Assembly (NCBI GenBank): GCA_030618105.1
Contig: JAUXED010000011.1
Span: forward strand, 1 to 39,479
Source of the DNA: Bacteroidota bacterium
GTDB lineage: Bacteria; Bacteroidota; Bacteroidia; Bacteroidales; VadinHA17
Direction: 5' to 3'
Length of the DNA: 39,479 nucleotides
The notes beneath the pieces were generated by a model, which was not told the origin of the DNA, searched no databases, and saw only the letters and a list, made by a program, of their open reading frames with translations. Positions 9,364 through 18,693 of this stretch are shown piece after piece (positions within the stretch are counted from its first letter, which is position 1; every line of letters starts with the position of its first letter). The position numbers and the translations under genes were made by a program.

Positions 9364-10899
9364 ATGCCAGAAAAACCCGTTCGAGTTCGTTTTGCCCCAA
9401 GTCCAACCGGTCCGTTGCATATAGGCGGGGTGAGAACAGCATTATTTAATTATCTGTTCGCGAAGAAGCATAATGGTAAATTTATTTTGCGTATTGAAGA
9501 CACTGACCAGGCAAGATATGTTGCCGGCGCTGAGGATTATCTATTAGAGTCACTGGAATGGTGTGGAATAAAACCCGATGAGGGAGTGAATATCGGTGGT
9601 GATTACGGACCATACAGACAATCGGAACGCAAAGAAAGTTATCATAAATATGTAAAACAACTGGTTGAAAAGGAGTATGCTTATTATGCTTTTGATACTC
9701 CTGAAGAATTGGAAAAGAAACGGAAAGAATATGAATCCAGGGGAGAAACTTTCACTTATAATGCAGCTGAAAGGAATAGTTTGTCAAATTCTCTCTCTCT
9801 GTCAGCTGAAGAGGTGAAGGAAAAGCTTAATTCGGGATACCCATTCGTTATACGTTATAAAATGCCCGTTGGCGAAGAGCTGGTATTTGAAGATGTCATC
9901 CGGGGTAGAGTAATGGTAAATACTAACACGCTGGATGATAAAGTATTGTTCAAAGCAGACGGGATGCCCACATACCATCTTGCTAATGTGGTGGATGATT
10001 ACCTTATGAAAATATCACATGTGATCAGGGGTGAGGAGTGGTTGCCATCATTGCCCCTGCATGTATTGCTGTACAGAAGTTTTGGATGGGAAGCTGAAAT
10101 GCCGGAATTTGCTCATATGCCGCTTACCCTGAAACCGGATGGTAAAGGAAAATTAAGCAAGCGGGATGGAGATCTGGGTGGTTTCCCTGTTTTTCCTTTG
10201 AGTTGGACAGATCCGAAAACCAATAAAATATCCAAAGGTTATAAGGAATCCGGCTATTTCCCTGAAGCTTTTATTAATATCATTGCTCTTCTGGGATGGA
10301 ACCCGGGAACAACTCAGGAAATTTTCTCCATGGATGAGTTAATCGGGGCTTTTTCACTTGAAAAGGTAGGTAAAGCAGGTGCCCGGTTCGATCCGGATAA
10401 GGCAAAATGGTTTAATCACTATTATCTGCAAAAACAGGATATGGGCACGTTGGCTGATTCTTTTAAAGAAATATTGGAGGAGAAAAAGGCAGATTATGCG
10501 GATATCGATGTCAGGAAAGTGGTGGAGCTGATACGGGAACGGGCAAATTTTGTCTCCGACTTCTGGGATCAGGGGCATTTCTTTTTCAAGCCTCCTGAAG
10601 AATATGATCCGAAAGCTGTGAAGAAAAATTGGAAAGAGGATACTCCAGGGATCATGAATGAATTAAAACAGGTTTTATCAGATATTGAAATTTCTGAATT
10701 TACAACTGAGAATACAGAAGAAAAGGTGAAGCAATGGATCAATAAAAAAGAACTTGGTATGGGTAAGGTAATGAACCCTTTCAGGTTGTCTGTTGTGGGT
10801 GCATTGAGGGGTCCGCATTTATTTGATATTATTGCTCTGACAGGGAAAAAGAAAACCCTGAAGCGAATTGATCAGGCTTTGAAATATATTAAAAAATAG
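9364..10899 (+). CDS. gltX: Glutamyl-tRNA synthetase
   Basis: VRVRFAPSPTGPLHIGGVRTALFNYLFAKK (HIGG) and KLSKRDGD (KMSKS-like). The track ORF begins at a TTG at 9346; the ATG at 9364 (MPEKPVRVRF) fits better. A possible -7 box TATATTTG is at 9341-9348. Confidence 0.93.
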   Translation: MPEKPVRVRFAPSPTGPLHIGGVRTALFNYLFAKKHNGKFILRIEDTDQARYVAGAEDYLLESLEWCGIKPDEGVNIGGDYGPYRQSERKESYHKYVKQLVEKEYAYYAFDTPEELEKKRKEYESRGETFTYNAAERNSLSNSLSLSAEEVKEKLNSGYPFVIRYKMPVGEELVFEDVIRGRVMVNTNTLDDKVLFKADGMPTYHLANVVDDYLMKISHVIRGEEWLPSLPLHVLLYRSFGWEAEMPEFAHMPLTLKPDGKGKLSKRDGDLGGFPVFPLSWTDPKTNKISKGYKESGYFPEAFINIIALLGWNPGTTQEIFSMDELIGAFSLEKVGKAGARFDPDKAKWFNHYYLQKQDMGTLADSFKEILEEKKADYADIDVRKVVELIRERANFVSDFWDQGHFFFKPPEEYDPKAVKKNWKEDTPGIMNELKQVLSDIEISEFTTENTEEKVKQWINKKELGMGKVMNPFRLSVVGALRGPHLFDIIALTGKKKTLKRIDQALKYIKK

Positions 10900-10925
10900 C
10901 TAATATCATTATACTTTGCATTTTT

Positions 10926-10939
10926 GCCAACTGCCAACT
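10926..10939. repeat. Two-unit 7-nt direct repeat GCCAACT
   Basis: GCCAACT-GCCAACT in the 42-nt gap between the convergent gltX and glnS stops. Confidence 0.5.
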
Positions 10940-10941
10940 GA

Positions 10942-12663
10942 TTATTTTTTCCCCATTTGTTCTTGTTTTTTCTGCATTTTCCCCCAGCTATCTCTAAGAG
11001 GAACTGTCAGGTTAAAGACTAGGTGATCTTCCGTGGAGTCATAATCAACACAGAAATAACCGATACGCTGGAACTGGAATTTATCCATTGGTTTGGATGT
11101 GCTGAGGGAAGGTTCAACCTTACATTTAAGCACCTTAAGTGAATCCGGATTAATAAATTCTTTATAATCATCATCTTTCTGCCCTGCCGGATCAGGATGA
11201 TCAAAAAGGCGGTCATACATTCTTACTTCAGCATTTACTGCATGTGGTGCAGAAACCCAGTGCAGTGTGCCTTTTACTTTCTTCTGGCTGCCGCTGCCAC
11301 TTTTTGTGTCCGGATCGTAAGTGCAATACAATTCTGTGATCTCTCCGGTCTCCGGATTTTTTTTGAAATCCTCACATTTAATGATATAAGCACTTTTCAG
11401 TCGAACTTCACGACCGGGGGCAAGCCGGAAAAATTTTCCGGGAGGATCTTCCATAAAATCACTTTTTTCAATTAATATCTCCCTGGAGAAGGGGATAGTG
11501 TGGCTCCCCATGGTTTCATCCTCAGGATTATTTATTGTTTCCAGGTTTTCAGTTTTTCCTTCAGGGTAATTTGTAATGATCACTTTTAGCGGGTCGAGAA
11601 CTGCCATTACCCTTGGAGCTTTTTTGTTCAGGTCATCTTTCAAGGCATATTCAAGCAGGGATACATCTATCACATTGTCCCTTTTTGCGACTCCTACCCG
11701 GTTGGAAAAATTGCGGATAGATTCAGAGGTATAACCACGTCGTCTCAGTCCTGAAATGGTAGGCATGCGTGGATCGTTCCAGCTGTTTACATAACCTTCA
11801 TTAACCAGCTCAAGCAGTTTGCGTTTACTCATAATGGTATAGCTCAGGTTCAGGCGTGCAAATTCAGTTTGCACAGGTCTGTAATCCCCTTCCACGATCT
11901 GGTCGAGAAACCAGTCGTATAATGGTTTATGAACTTCAAATTCCAGGGTGCAGAGTGAATGAGTGATTCCTTCAATAAAGTCAGATTGTCCGTGTGCCCA
12001 GTCGTACATCGGATAAATGCACCATTTGTCCCCGGTACGATGATGCGGTTTTTTAAGGATCCTGTACATAAGAGGGTCACGAAGGTGCATGTTGGGAGCA
12101 GCCATATCGATCTTTGCCCGCAACACTTTTGATCCTTCATCAAACACGCCGTTTTTCATACGATCAAACAGATCGAGATTTTCCTCAACGCTTCTGTTCC
12201 TGTACGGACTTTCCTGTCCCGGTTCTGTTGGTGTCCCTTTCTGTTTCGCAATCTCCGCAGCTGTCTGGTCGTCAACGTAAGCCTTGCCCTTTTTTATTAT
12301 CTTAATTGCCCACTCATATAACTGATCAAAATAATCAGAGGCATACCTGGGTTCACCTATCCAATCAAATCCCAACCATCTTATATCTTCCAGAATGGAA
12401 TCAATATACTCAACTTCCTCTTTAATAGGGTTTGTATCGTCAAAGCGAAGATTAGTTTTCCCTTTGTATTTCAGCCCGAGCCCGAAATTCAGACAAATTG
12501 ATTTGGCATGACCTATGTGCAGATATCCGTTTGGTTCAGGTGGGAACCGGGTATATACTTCTCCACGGTTTTTGTTGTTTTGGATATCCTCTTCAATCAT
12601 ACTTTCAATAAAATTGAGCGGTGTACGGGTTTCCTCTGATTTTTCCATGTTTCCCATTTTCAA
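10942..12663 (-). CDS. glnS: Glutaminyl-tRNA synthetase
   Basis: VYTRFPPEPNGYLHIGHAKSICLNFGLG, LRFDDTNPIKEE, YTIMSKRKL; start may be the internal ATG at 12648 (MEKSEETRTPLNF). Confidence 0.94.
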   Translation of the reverse strand: MKMGNMEKSEETRTPLNFIESMIEEDIQNNKNRGEVYTRFPPEPNGYLHIGHAKSICLNFGLGLKYKGKTNLRFDDTNPIKEEVEYIDSILEDIRWLGFDWIGEPRYASDYFDQLYEWAIKIIKKGKAYVDDQTAAEIAKQKGTPTEPGQESPYRNRSVEENLDLFDRMKNGVFDEGSKVLRAKIDMAAPNMHLRDPLMYRILKKPHHRTGDKWCIYPMYDWAHGQSDFIEGITHSLCTLEFEVHKPLYDWFLDQIVEGDYRPVQTEFARLNLSYTIMSKRKLLELVNEGYVNSWNDPRMPTISGLRRRGYTSESIRNFSNRVGVAKRDNVIDVSLLEYALKDDLNKKAPRVMAVLDPLKVIITNYPEGKTENLETINNPEDETMGSHTIPFSREILIEKSDFMEDPPGKFFRLAPGREVRLKSAYIIKCEDFKKNPETGEITELYCTYDPDTKSGSGSQKKVKGTLHWVSAPHAVNAEVRMYDRLFDHPDPAGQKDDDYKEFINPDSLKVLKCKVEPSLSTSKPMDKFQFQRIGYFCVDYDSTEDHLVFNLTVPLRDSWGKMQKKQEQMGKK

Positions 12664-12751
12664 TTTGGATTTTTCGATACGTTCGCCGAATGCAGGGTTG
12701 TATTTATTATATGCATTGACGGCTCATGTATATCGATTGTTTTACAGATGC

Positions 12752-13012
12752 AAAAATAAAAGGAAATATTAGATTTATTGAATAATTAGTGAAGGAATAA
12801 TGGAATGATGGAATAATGGGAAGATGGAAAAGGGGAATAGAGGGAATAGAGGGATTAAAGGGAATAGAGGGAATAGAGGGATTAAAGGGAATAGAGGGAA
12901 TAAAGGGATTAAAGGGAAAAGAGGGAATAAAGGGATTAAAGGGAATAATGGAATAATGGAATATTGGAATAATGGGAAGATGGGAGAGTGGAATAAAAGA
13001 AAAGAGGGAAAA
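12752..13012. repeat. C-free low-complexity tract with a 27-nt higher-order repeat of 9-mers (core 12833-12949)
   Basis: Core is [GGGAATAGA GGGAATAGA GGGATTAAA] x2, [GGGAATAGA GGGAATAAA GGGATTAAA], [GGGAAAAGA GGGAATAAA GGGATTAAA], GGGAATAAT: 13 contiguous 9-mers. No C on the + strand between 12752 and 13012. Confidence 0.95.
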
Positions 13013-13083
13013 CTGGCACAAATCATTTGAAAAACAGATTTTCTTTCGCTAATTTGCTTTTAAAAACAACTTAAAAATTATAT

Positions 13084-13455
13084 ATGAGCGTTATACAGAT
13101 TGAAAACATGGAATTTTATGCTTACCATGGGCATTTCAGGGAGGAACAGATTGTTGGGAACAGGTTCTTAGTGAATCTGTGGATTGAAACGGATATGAGC
13201 AAACCGGCTGAAACAGACAGTCTTGATGATGCTGTTAACTACCAGGTCGCGTATAAGCTGATAAGGAAAGAGATGGAGAAAAAATCAAATTTGCTCGAGC
13301 ATATTGCAAAAAGGATTTTGGATGCTCTTTTTGAGGGTTTGGAGGGAATTGAAAAGGTAAGGGTAAAAATTTCAAAAATGAATCCACCTGTGGGAGGGAA
13401 AGTAGATAGTGTAAGTGTATCTCTGGGGCGTACAAATAAAGGGGAATATTTTTAA
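13084..13455 (+). CDS. folB: Dihydroneopterin aldolase
   Basis: 123 aa; IQIENMEFYAYHGHFREEQIVGNRFLVNLWIETD, NLLEHIAKRILDAL, VRVKISKMNPPVGGKVDSVSVSLGR. Confidence 0.9.
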   Translation: MSVIQIENMEFYAYHGHFREEQIVGNRFLVNLWIETDMSKPAETDSLDDAVNYQVAYKLIRKEMEKKSNLLEHIAKRILDALFEGLEGIEKVRVKISKMNPPVGGKVDSVSVSLGRTNKGEYF

Positions 13456-13568
13456 GTTAATTATCGCATTTATTTAACTTATATTACCAGTTTCCGGTAG
13501 TTGAAATGATTTGTTTTTGAATTAAACATAAAAAGATATTATAAGTCATTGAAATATAGCATATTAAC

Positions 13569-13607
13569 CAGCAACTAGTAACCAGTAACCAGTAACAAGT
13601 AAGTAAC
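13569..13607. repeat. Short tandem array, 7-nt unit CAGTAAC
   Basis: CAGCAAC-TAGTAAC-CAGTAAC-CAGTAAC-AAGTAAG-TAAC. Confidence 0.7.
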
Positions 13608-13655
13608 TTAAATTAATTTATGCTTAAAATCAGAGGAAAGCGTATAAAATCATTA

Positions 13656-13687
13656 TTGGTATAACTGGATTAATTTGCATAAATTTG
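13656..13687 (+). promoter_or_regulatory. Bacteroidota-type promoter for tRNA-Cys
   Basis: TTG (13656-13658), 21-nt spacer, TAAATTTG (13680-13687, matches TAnnTTTG), 16 nt before the tRNA 5' end. Confidence 0.5.
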
Positions 13688-13703
13688 TAATCCATAAAAA
13701 AAA

Positions 13704-13774
13704 GGTCGCGTGACCGAGTGGCTAGGTGGCGGTCTGCAAAACCGTTGACGGCGGTTCGAATCCGCCCGCGACCT
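13704..13774 (+). tRNA. tRNA-Cys (anticodon GCA)
   Basis: GGTCGCG...CGCGACC acceptor stem, GGTCTGCAAAACC anticodon arm with GCA, GGCGGTTCGAATCCGCC T arm, discriminator T; CCA not encoded. Confidence 0.93.
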
Positions 13775-13876
13775 CAACAAAATCCTCATCCACGCAGGCA
13801 GTGAGGATTTTGTTGAGTGGCTACCCCAAACCGGATCAGCGTAGCTAATCCGCCCGCGACCTCAACAAAATCCTCA
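13759..13876. repeat. 30-nt direct repeat of the tRNA-Cys 3' end flanking a perfect 16-bp hairpin
   Basis: AATCCGCCCGCGACCTCAACAAAATCCTCA at 13759-13788 and 13847-13876. CTCAACAAAATCCTCA (13773-13788) pairs perfectly with TGAGGATTTTGTTGAG (13802-13817). Confidence 0.9.
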
Positions 13877-14030
13877 CCCAACTCATATTCTTCTCAGCTT
13901 ATAGGTTTCTCTATAACAATTGCAATCCCGCAGTTATTTTCTTAAGCTCTTTTAGTTATATTTGATCTTTCTGAAAAAAAATGAGCAGGGTCATTTATAT
14001 GCATGAAATTTTAAATCAAAAAAAATAGTT

Positions 14031-15170
14031 ATGGTACACGGAAAATTTTACGTTCGATTTCAAATATTTGTTGTTTTTATTTCTGTAGTTTTAATTACCT
14101 CCTGTTCTGGTCCGGATGATAAAACCGGTGATTGGATGATTGGACCGTTCAGTAAGCTGGATGATAGTAATCCGTGTCTTGTACCCGGTGACAGTGCGGT
14201 TTTTAATTGTCCTGTGAACGGAGAAATGATCAACTGGGAAATTAAAGATGTCTTTAACCCGGCAGTGGTTGTAAGAGACGATAAAATATATCTCCTGTAC
14301 AGGGCGGAAGATTCTGTCGGGCAACACCTTGGCACCTCCAGGATCGGACTGGCTGAAAGCTCTGATGGGTTGACATTCACAAAACGTCCGGAACCTGTTC
14401 TTTATCCTGACAATGACCAGATGAACCAGTTTGAATGGGATGGCGGTTGCGAAGATCCAAGAGTCGTGGAGGATAATGAAGGGAGGTATATTATGACCTA
14501 TACTGCATGGGATGGTGATATTGCCCGTTTATGTGTTGCCACTTCTGCCGACCTGGTGAACTGGAAGAAATATGGTCTTGCTTTCGATAACGCATATAAC
14601 GGCAAATATCATGATACATGGTCGAAGTCGGGATCAATAGTGTGCAAACTCAAAGGGAATCGTATTGTGGCAGATCTGGTTAATGGGAAATACTGGATGT
14701 ACTGGGGCGATTCTGATATATACCTGGCAACTTCTGAGAACCTTATCGACTGGAAACCGGTTGAAAATGAGGATGGGAGCCTTAAGCCGGTTTTTTCTCC
14801 CCGTAAGGGATATTTCGATAGTGAACTAATTGAGCCGGGACCGCCTGCCCTGATAACTGAACAAGGGATAGTGATGATATATAACAGTAAGAACAGTGCA
14901 ACCGAAGGAGATGAGAATCTTCCTGACGGAACATATGCAGCCGGACAGGTTCTAATGGATGCCCGGGATCCCGGAAAAATGCTTAAACGTACTGAAGAAT
15001 ATTTTTTCTTTCCTGAAAAGCCTTATGAGATAACAGGGCAGGTAAATAATGTATGTTTCCTGGAGGGACTAGCCTGGTTCAGGAATAAATGGTTCCTTTA
15101 TTATGGTACTGCCGATTCGAAAATCGCCGTTGCTGTTTATTATCCCCAAAGTCATTCTCCCGGTGAATAA
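14031..15170 (+). CDS. GH130-like glycosidase/phosphorylase family lipoprotein
   Basis: Lipobox-like VVLITSCSG; DVFNPAVVVRDDKIYLLYRAEDSVG, SRIGLAESSDGLTF, GGCEDPRVVEDNEGRYIMTYTAWDG. Confidence 0.75.
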   Translation: MVHGKFYVRFQIFVVFISVVLITSCSGPDDKTGDWMIGPFSKLDDSNPCLVPGDSAVFNCPVNGEMINWEIKDVFNPAVVVRDDKIYLLYRAEDSVGQHLGTSRIGLAESSDGLTFTKRPEPVLYPDNDQMNQFEWDGGCEDPRVVEDNEGRYIMTYTAWDGDIARLCVATSADLVNWKKYGLAFDNAYNGKYHDTWSKSGSIVCKLKGNRIVADLVNGKYWMYWGDSDIYLATSENLIDWKPVENEDGSLKPVFSPRKGYFDSELIEPGPPALITEQGIVMIYNSKNSATEGDENLPDGTYAAGQVLMDARDPGKMLKRTEEYFFFPEKPYEITGQVNNVCFLEGLAWFRNKWFLYYGTADSKIAVAVYYPQSHSPGE

Positions 15171-15201
15171 CAAGGAAAAATTCTCTGAGTTGAATTTATG
15201 A

Positions 15202-15231
15202 ACCTGTAAACCGTAACACGAAACACGTAAC
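15202..15231. repeat. Degenerate short array, 7-nt period with a GTAAC core
   Basis: ACCTGTA-AACCGTA-ACACGAA-ACACGTA-AC between the GH130-like and SSS genes. Confidence 0.45.
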
Positions 15232-15280
15232 TTTTTGACATAAAAAACATCAATTAAAAAATAGCTAAACATCTCATCTG

Positions 15281-16942
15281 ATGGAAGGATTTCATTTTCT
15301 TGACTGGATCGTTTTGGGTCTTTTCGGACTTGCTTTAATTGGTATCATTGTATGGGTAAGCAGGATGAAAGAAGATACATCGACAGATTATTTTCTTGCC
15401 GGTCGTGATGTTACCTGGCTGGCTATCGGAGCTTCGATATTTGCATCAAACATTGGTTCGGAACACCTGGTAGGTCTGGCCGGTGCCGGTGCTTCGAGCG
15501 GTATGGCAATGGCTCACTGGGAAATGCATGGATGGATGATCCTTGTCCTTGGATGGGTTTTTGTTCCGTTTTATTCAAGAAGTATGGTCTTTACCATGCC
15601 TGAATTCCTGGAAAAAAGATATAATGCAAGTACCCGCTCATTTCTTTCTATAATATCACTGGTTAGCTATGTGCTTACAAAAGTAGCTGTAACAGTATAT
15701 GCAGGGGGTATTGTGTTTAAGCAGGTATTCGGGATAGAAAGCTGGATGGGAATTGATTTTTTCTGGATTGGGGCAATCGGACTTGTAATTATTACAGGGA
15801 TCTATACCGTAATTGGCGGTATGAAATCGGTGCTGTACACTTCTATCCTTCAAACACCTATTCTGCTGATTGGATCAATCTCAATTCTTGTAATCGGGTT
15901 AATAAAAGTTGGGGGCTGGGGTGAGCTGAAAATGATATGCGACAGTAATGTAACCGGTTACGGTGATGGTATGATGAGCCTTATGCGGTCGTCAAAGGAT
16001 CCTGAATTTCCGTGGACCGGTGTAATACTGGGTTCGGCAATTATTGGTTTCTGGTATTGGTGTACAGATCAATACATTGTTCAAAGAGTTCTCTCCGGAA
16101 AGAACCAGACCCAGTCACGAAGAGGTGCCATTTTTGGCGGATACCTGAAACTATTGCCCGTATTCATCTTTCTTATTCCCGGAATGATCGCTTATGCATT
16201 AGACCAGAAAGGTGTTATTGAACTGACCAGTTCTGATGCAGCTTTCCCAACACTGGTGTCTGAACTATTACCGATTGGTATGAAAGGTCTTGTTGTGGGG
16301 GGACTGATGGCGGCACTTATGAGCTCGCTTGCTTCACTTTTCAATTCTTCGGCAATGCTGTTTACAATTGATTTCTACAAAAAATTTCGCCCTGATACCA
16401 GTGAAAAACGGTTGGTTTTTGTTGGACGGGTAGCAACAATTGTTATTGTTATCCTTGGTGTTTTATGGATTCCTGTTATGAAAAGCATCGGAAAGGTATT
16501 ATATGAATACCTCCAGGATGTTCAGTCGCTTCTTGCACCCGGGATCGCATCTGTTTTCCTGCTTGGTGTATTCTGGAAAAGGACTTCGCCGGCAGCCGGA
16601 TTCACCGGATTAGCGACAGGTTTCGTGTTGGGAATGACAAGGTTGGCACTGAAAGTATTTGAATCAGGTCTTAATACCGATGGATTTGTATATAAAATAT
16701 TTGTTGCACCCAACTGGCTCCATTATGAAATTTATCTTTTTGTTTTGTGTCTTGCTGTGATAGTGGTAGTTACATATTTCACAAAACCGCCAATAAAAGA
16801 AAAGCTGGTTGGTTTAACCTTTGCTTATTCAACACCTGAACAAAGAGCAGCAACAAGGGCAAGTTGGAATAAATGGGATGTTATTAATTCGGTTGTTATC
16901 CTGAGCGTGATCGTACTGTTCTATATTTATTTCTGGAAATAA
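15281..16942 (+). CDS. Sodium:solute symporter (SSS/SGLT family)
   Basis: 553 aa multi-TM; STDYFLAGRDVTWLAIGASIFASNIGSEHLVGLAGAGASSGMA, GLVVGGLMAALMSSLASLFNSSAMLFTIDFYKKF. Confidence 0.92.
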   Translation: MEGFHFLDWIVLGLFGLALIGIIVWVSRMKEDTSTDYFLAGRDVTWLAIGASIFASNIGSEHLVGLAGAGASSGMAMAHWEMHGWMILVLGWVFVPFYSRSMVFTMPEFLEKRYNASTRSFLSIISLVSYVLTKVAVTVYAGGIVFKQVFGIESWMGIDFFWIGAIGLVIITGIYTVIGGMKSVLYTSILQTPILLIGSISILVIGLIKVGGWGELKMICDSNVTGYGDGMMSLMRSSKDPEFPWTGVILGSAIIGFWYWCTDQYIVQRVLSGKNQTQSRRGAIFGGYLKLLPVFIFLIPGMIAYALDQKGVIELTSSDAAFPTLVSELLPIGMKGLVVGGLMAALMSSLASLFNSSAMLFTIDFYKKFRPDTSEKRLVFVGRVATIVIVILGVLWIPVMKSIGKVLYEYLQDVQSLLAPGIASVFLLGVFWKRTSPAAGFTGLATGFVLGMTRLALKVFESGLNTDGFVYKIFVAPNWLHYEIYLFVLCLAVIVVVTYFTKPPIKEKLVGLTFAYSTPEQRAATRASWNKWDVINSVVILSVIVLFYIYFWK

Positions 16943-18679
16943 TTATTTTACAACAAAGTTACACTGTCCTTCCAATATTACACCTTCGGCAGTAATCCCA
17001 TGTACTACTACTATATATTCACCCTGATTATCGGATGTATAGAAATCAAACCTGTTTTTTTCACCTCTATCTATTTCAATGTTGGGAATCCAGAACAGGC
17101 AATTTCTGAAATCCGGAATTCTTTCATTGTCAGTGTTTGTGCTATAATCGGGAAATTTTATCTCCTGTTGAGGTTCGAAAGTTTTAAAGTTAAAGAGACG
17201 CGAGTTCCGGGGAATATCTATTCCCGCCATGTCTCCTTCGCGGGATATAATACTAATAATGCCTCCGAAATGTATATAGCCCCTGATATATGTGGCATTG
17301 ATAATGTCAATATGATCGATTGTTTCAGGGGATAGTGACAAAATTGTTTCAACATCAATAACAGGAACATGATCGAGGAGTACAAGCGGTTTATATACAG
17401 CTAAATCGGAATGATCTCCAATTAGCGTAAAGTATCGTTTACCCTTTTTTTTCTTAAGAATCACTTTCGGAATTAATTCAAAAAAGAATTCTTCCAGTGT
17501 TGGGAGTTTAACCCAATCTTTGGTTTTTATTGTAATGAGTGGGCTGCCAAAAAAATCAATGAAAGCAGAGTCTACTTTTTCAACCGCTTCAGTATTTGTA
17601 AGAGGCTGATTGAATATTTTTTCAACCTGCATGTTGAACATAATTTCCCGGATAACCTCTGATTGTTTTGATGATAAGATGAAAGGCTGCTGAGGCAATT
17701 GCATAAAATCTGTTGAAAAGTTATTATCTATTAGAATCTCAACCGGAAGGTCATTGTTGGTTTCAACAGTAATAAACAGATCCTGAATACCTGTATGGGG
17801 AGGTAATGAAAACCGGAACCTGCCGGCCTTGTCAACTGCAGTACCAATATATCCCGGATTGTTTCCTAATACTGCCAGATGAATTCTTGCATATGTTACA
17901 GGAGCCTTTCCTTTATCTGTAACAATCCTGCCAGACAATGATAATTCTTTGGTTTCAGGAAAATAATTAATAAATTCCGGATAATCGGCGTTTTTATCAG
18001 CAGGAAATCTTATCCTGTACATGTTTGTGTCAAGAGTACCTGTTTTAACAACTGAAAGGCAATATCCATCGGGTGAGAGTGCATTCCTCTCAGGTAAAGA
18101 TATGCTTATGGTAACCCTTTCACGTTTTGCATATATTTTCTTATCGGTATTACACCGGATGGCATTTCTTTGGATTTCAGAATAATCCTGTAAAGAATAT
18201 GCATTTGTGACAGTCAGATCATTTCCGGTTTGTAGTTCATTTTTATTTGGGTTGATAATTGTAATATGGCTATGAAAATAATTTGTTGGAGGGAAATTAC
18301 GCATCCACTTTGTATAAGCTCTGAGGTAATAAAGCCCTGTTGGAGTAGCTTCAGGTATTTCGATATATCCCCATGTTCCATATTTGTTTAATAAGTATTT
18401 GCCTTGTGCGATAGGGGTATTTGTCTGGCTGATAATTTCGACATAAAGTATTTCGCTCCAGCTTGTTGTTCTTAAAAAGGGATAACTTAGGTTAAAAGCC
18501 CTGAAAAACACCTTTTCGTTCACGGCATAAATATTCCGGTCGGTAAACAATTGGAATTTTTCCTTAAAAACAGGTGATTTCAAAAGGACCGGATCATTGA
18601 TCAATGACTGGGCATTCGTCCTCACCTGTGCCTGGGAGATTATAAAAACAGCAATAATATATAGAATTATTTTTCTCAC
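16943..18679 (-). CDS. Secreted MG2 (macroglobulin)-like domain protein
   Basis: 578 aa with signal peptide; FQLFTDRNIYAVNEKVFFRAFNLSYPFLRTTSWSEILYVEII, GTWGYIEIPEATPTGLYYLRAYTKWMRN resembles MG2 domains; carboxypeptidase-regulatory-like stretch follows. Confidence 0.55.
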   Translation of the reverse strand: MRKIILYIIAVFIISQAQVRTNAQSLINDPVLLKSPVFKEKFQLFTDRNIYAVNEKVFFRAFNLSYPFLRTTSWSEILYVEIISQTNTPIAQGKYLLNKYGTWGYIEIPEATPTGLYYLRAYTKWMRNFPPTNYFHSHITIINPNKNELQTGNDLTVTNAYSLQDYSEIQRNAIRCNTDKKIYAKRERVTISISLPERNALSPDGYCLSVVKTGTLDTNMYRIRFPADKNADYPEFINYFPETKELSLSGRIVTDKGKAPVTYARIHLAVLGNNPGYIGTAVDKAGRFRFSLPPHTGIQDLFITVETNNDLPVEILIDNNFSTDFMQLPQQPFILSSKQSEVIREIMFNMQVEKIFNQPLTNTEAVEKVDSAFIDFFGSPLITIKTKDWVKLPTLEEFFFELIPKVILKKKKGKRYFTLIGDHSDLAVYKPLVLLDHVPVIDVETILSLSPETIDHIDIINATYIRGYIHFGGIISIISREGDMAGIDIPRNSRLFNFKTFEPQQEIKFPDYSTNTDNERIPDFRNCLFWIPNIEIDRGEKNRFDFYTSDNQGEYIVVVHGITAEGVILEGQCNFVVK

Positions 18680-18693
18680 GTTCTATTCTTTGT

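Noticed and set aside
12833-12949. CRISPR array
   Set aside because: Units are 9 nt with no spacers, and no cas genes are in the window; it is a simple tandem repeat.
12707-13030. Overlapping ORFs on both strands in the 9-mer array (collagen-like GNRGNRGIKG on +, IPLFPLIPLF on -)
   Set aside because: A 9-nt period keeps all frames open without selection; no ribosome-binding site or conserved domain is evident. Explained by the repeat.
13759-13876. Prophage or ICE attL/attR pair at tRNA-Cys
   Set aside because: The direct repeats are only 88 bp apart and no integrase or mobile gene is in the window; at most a remnant.
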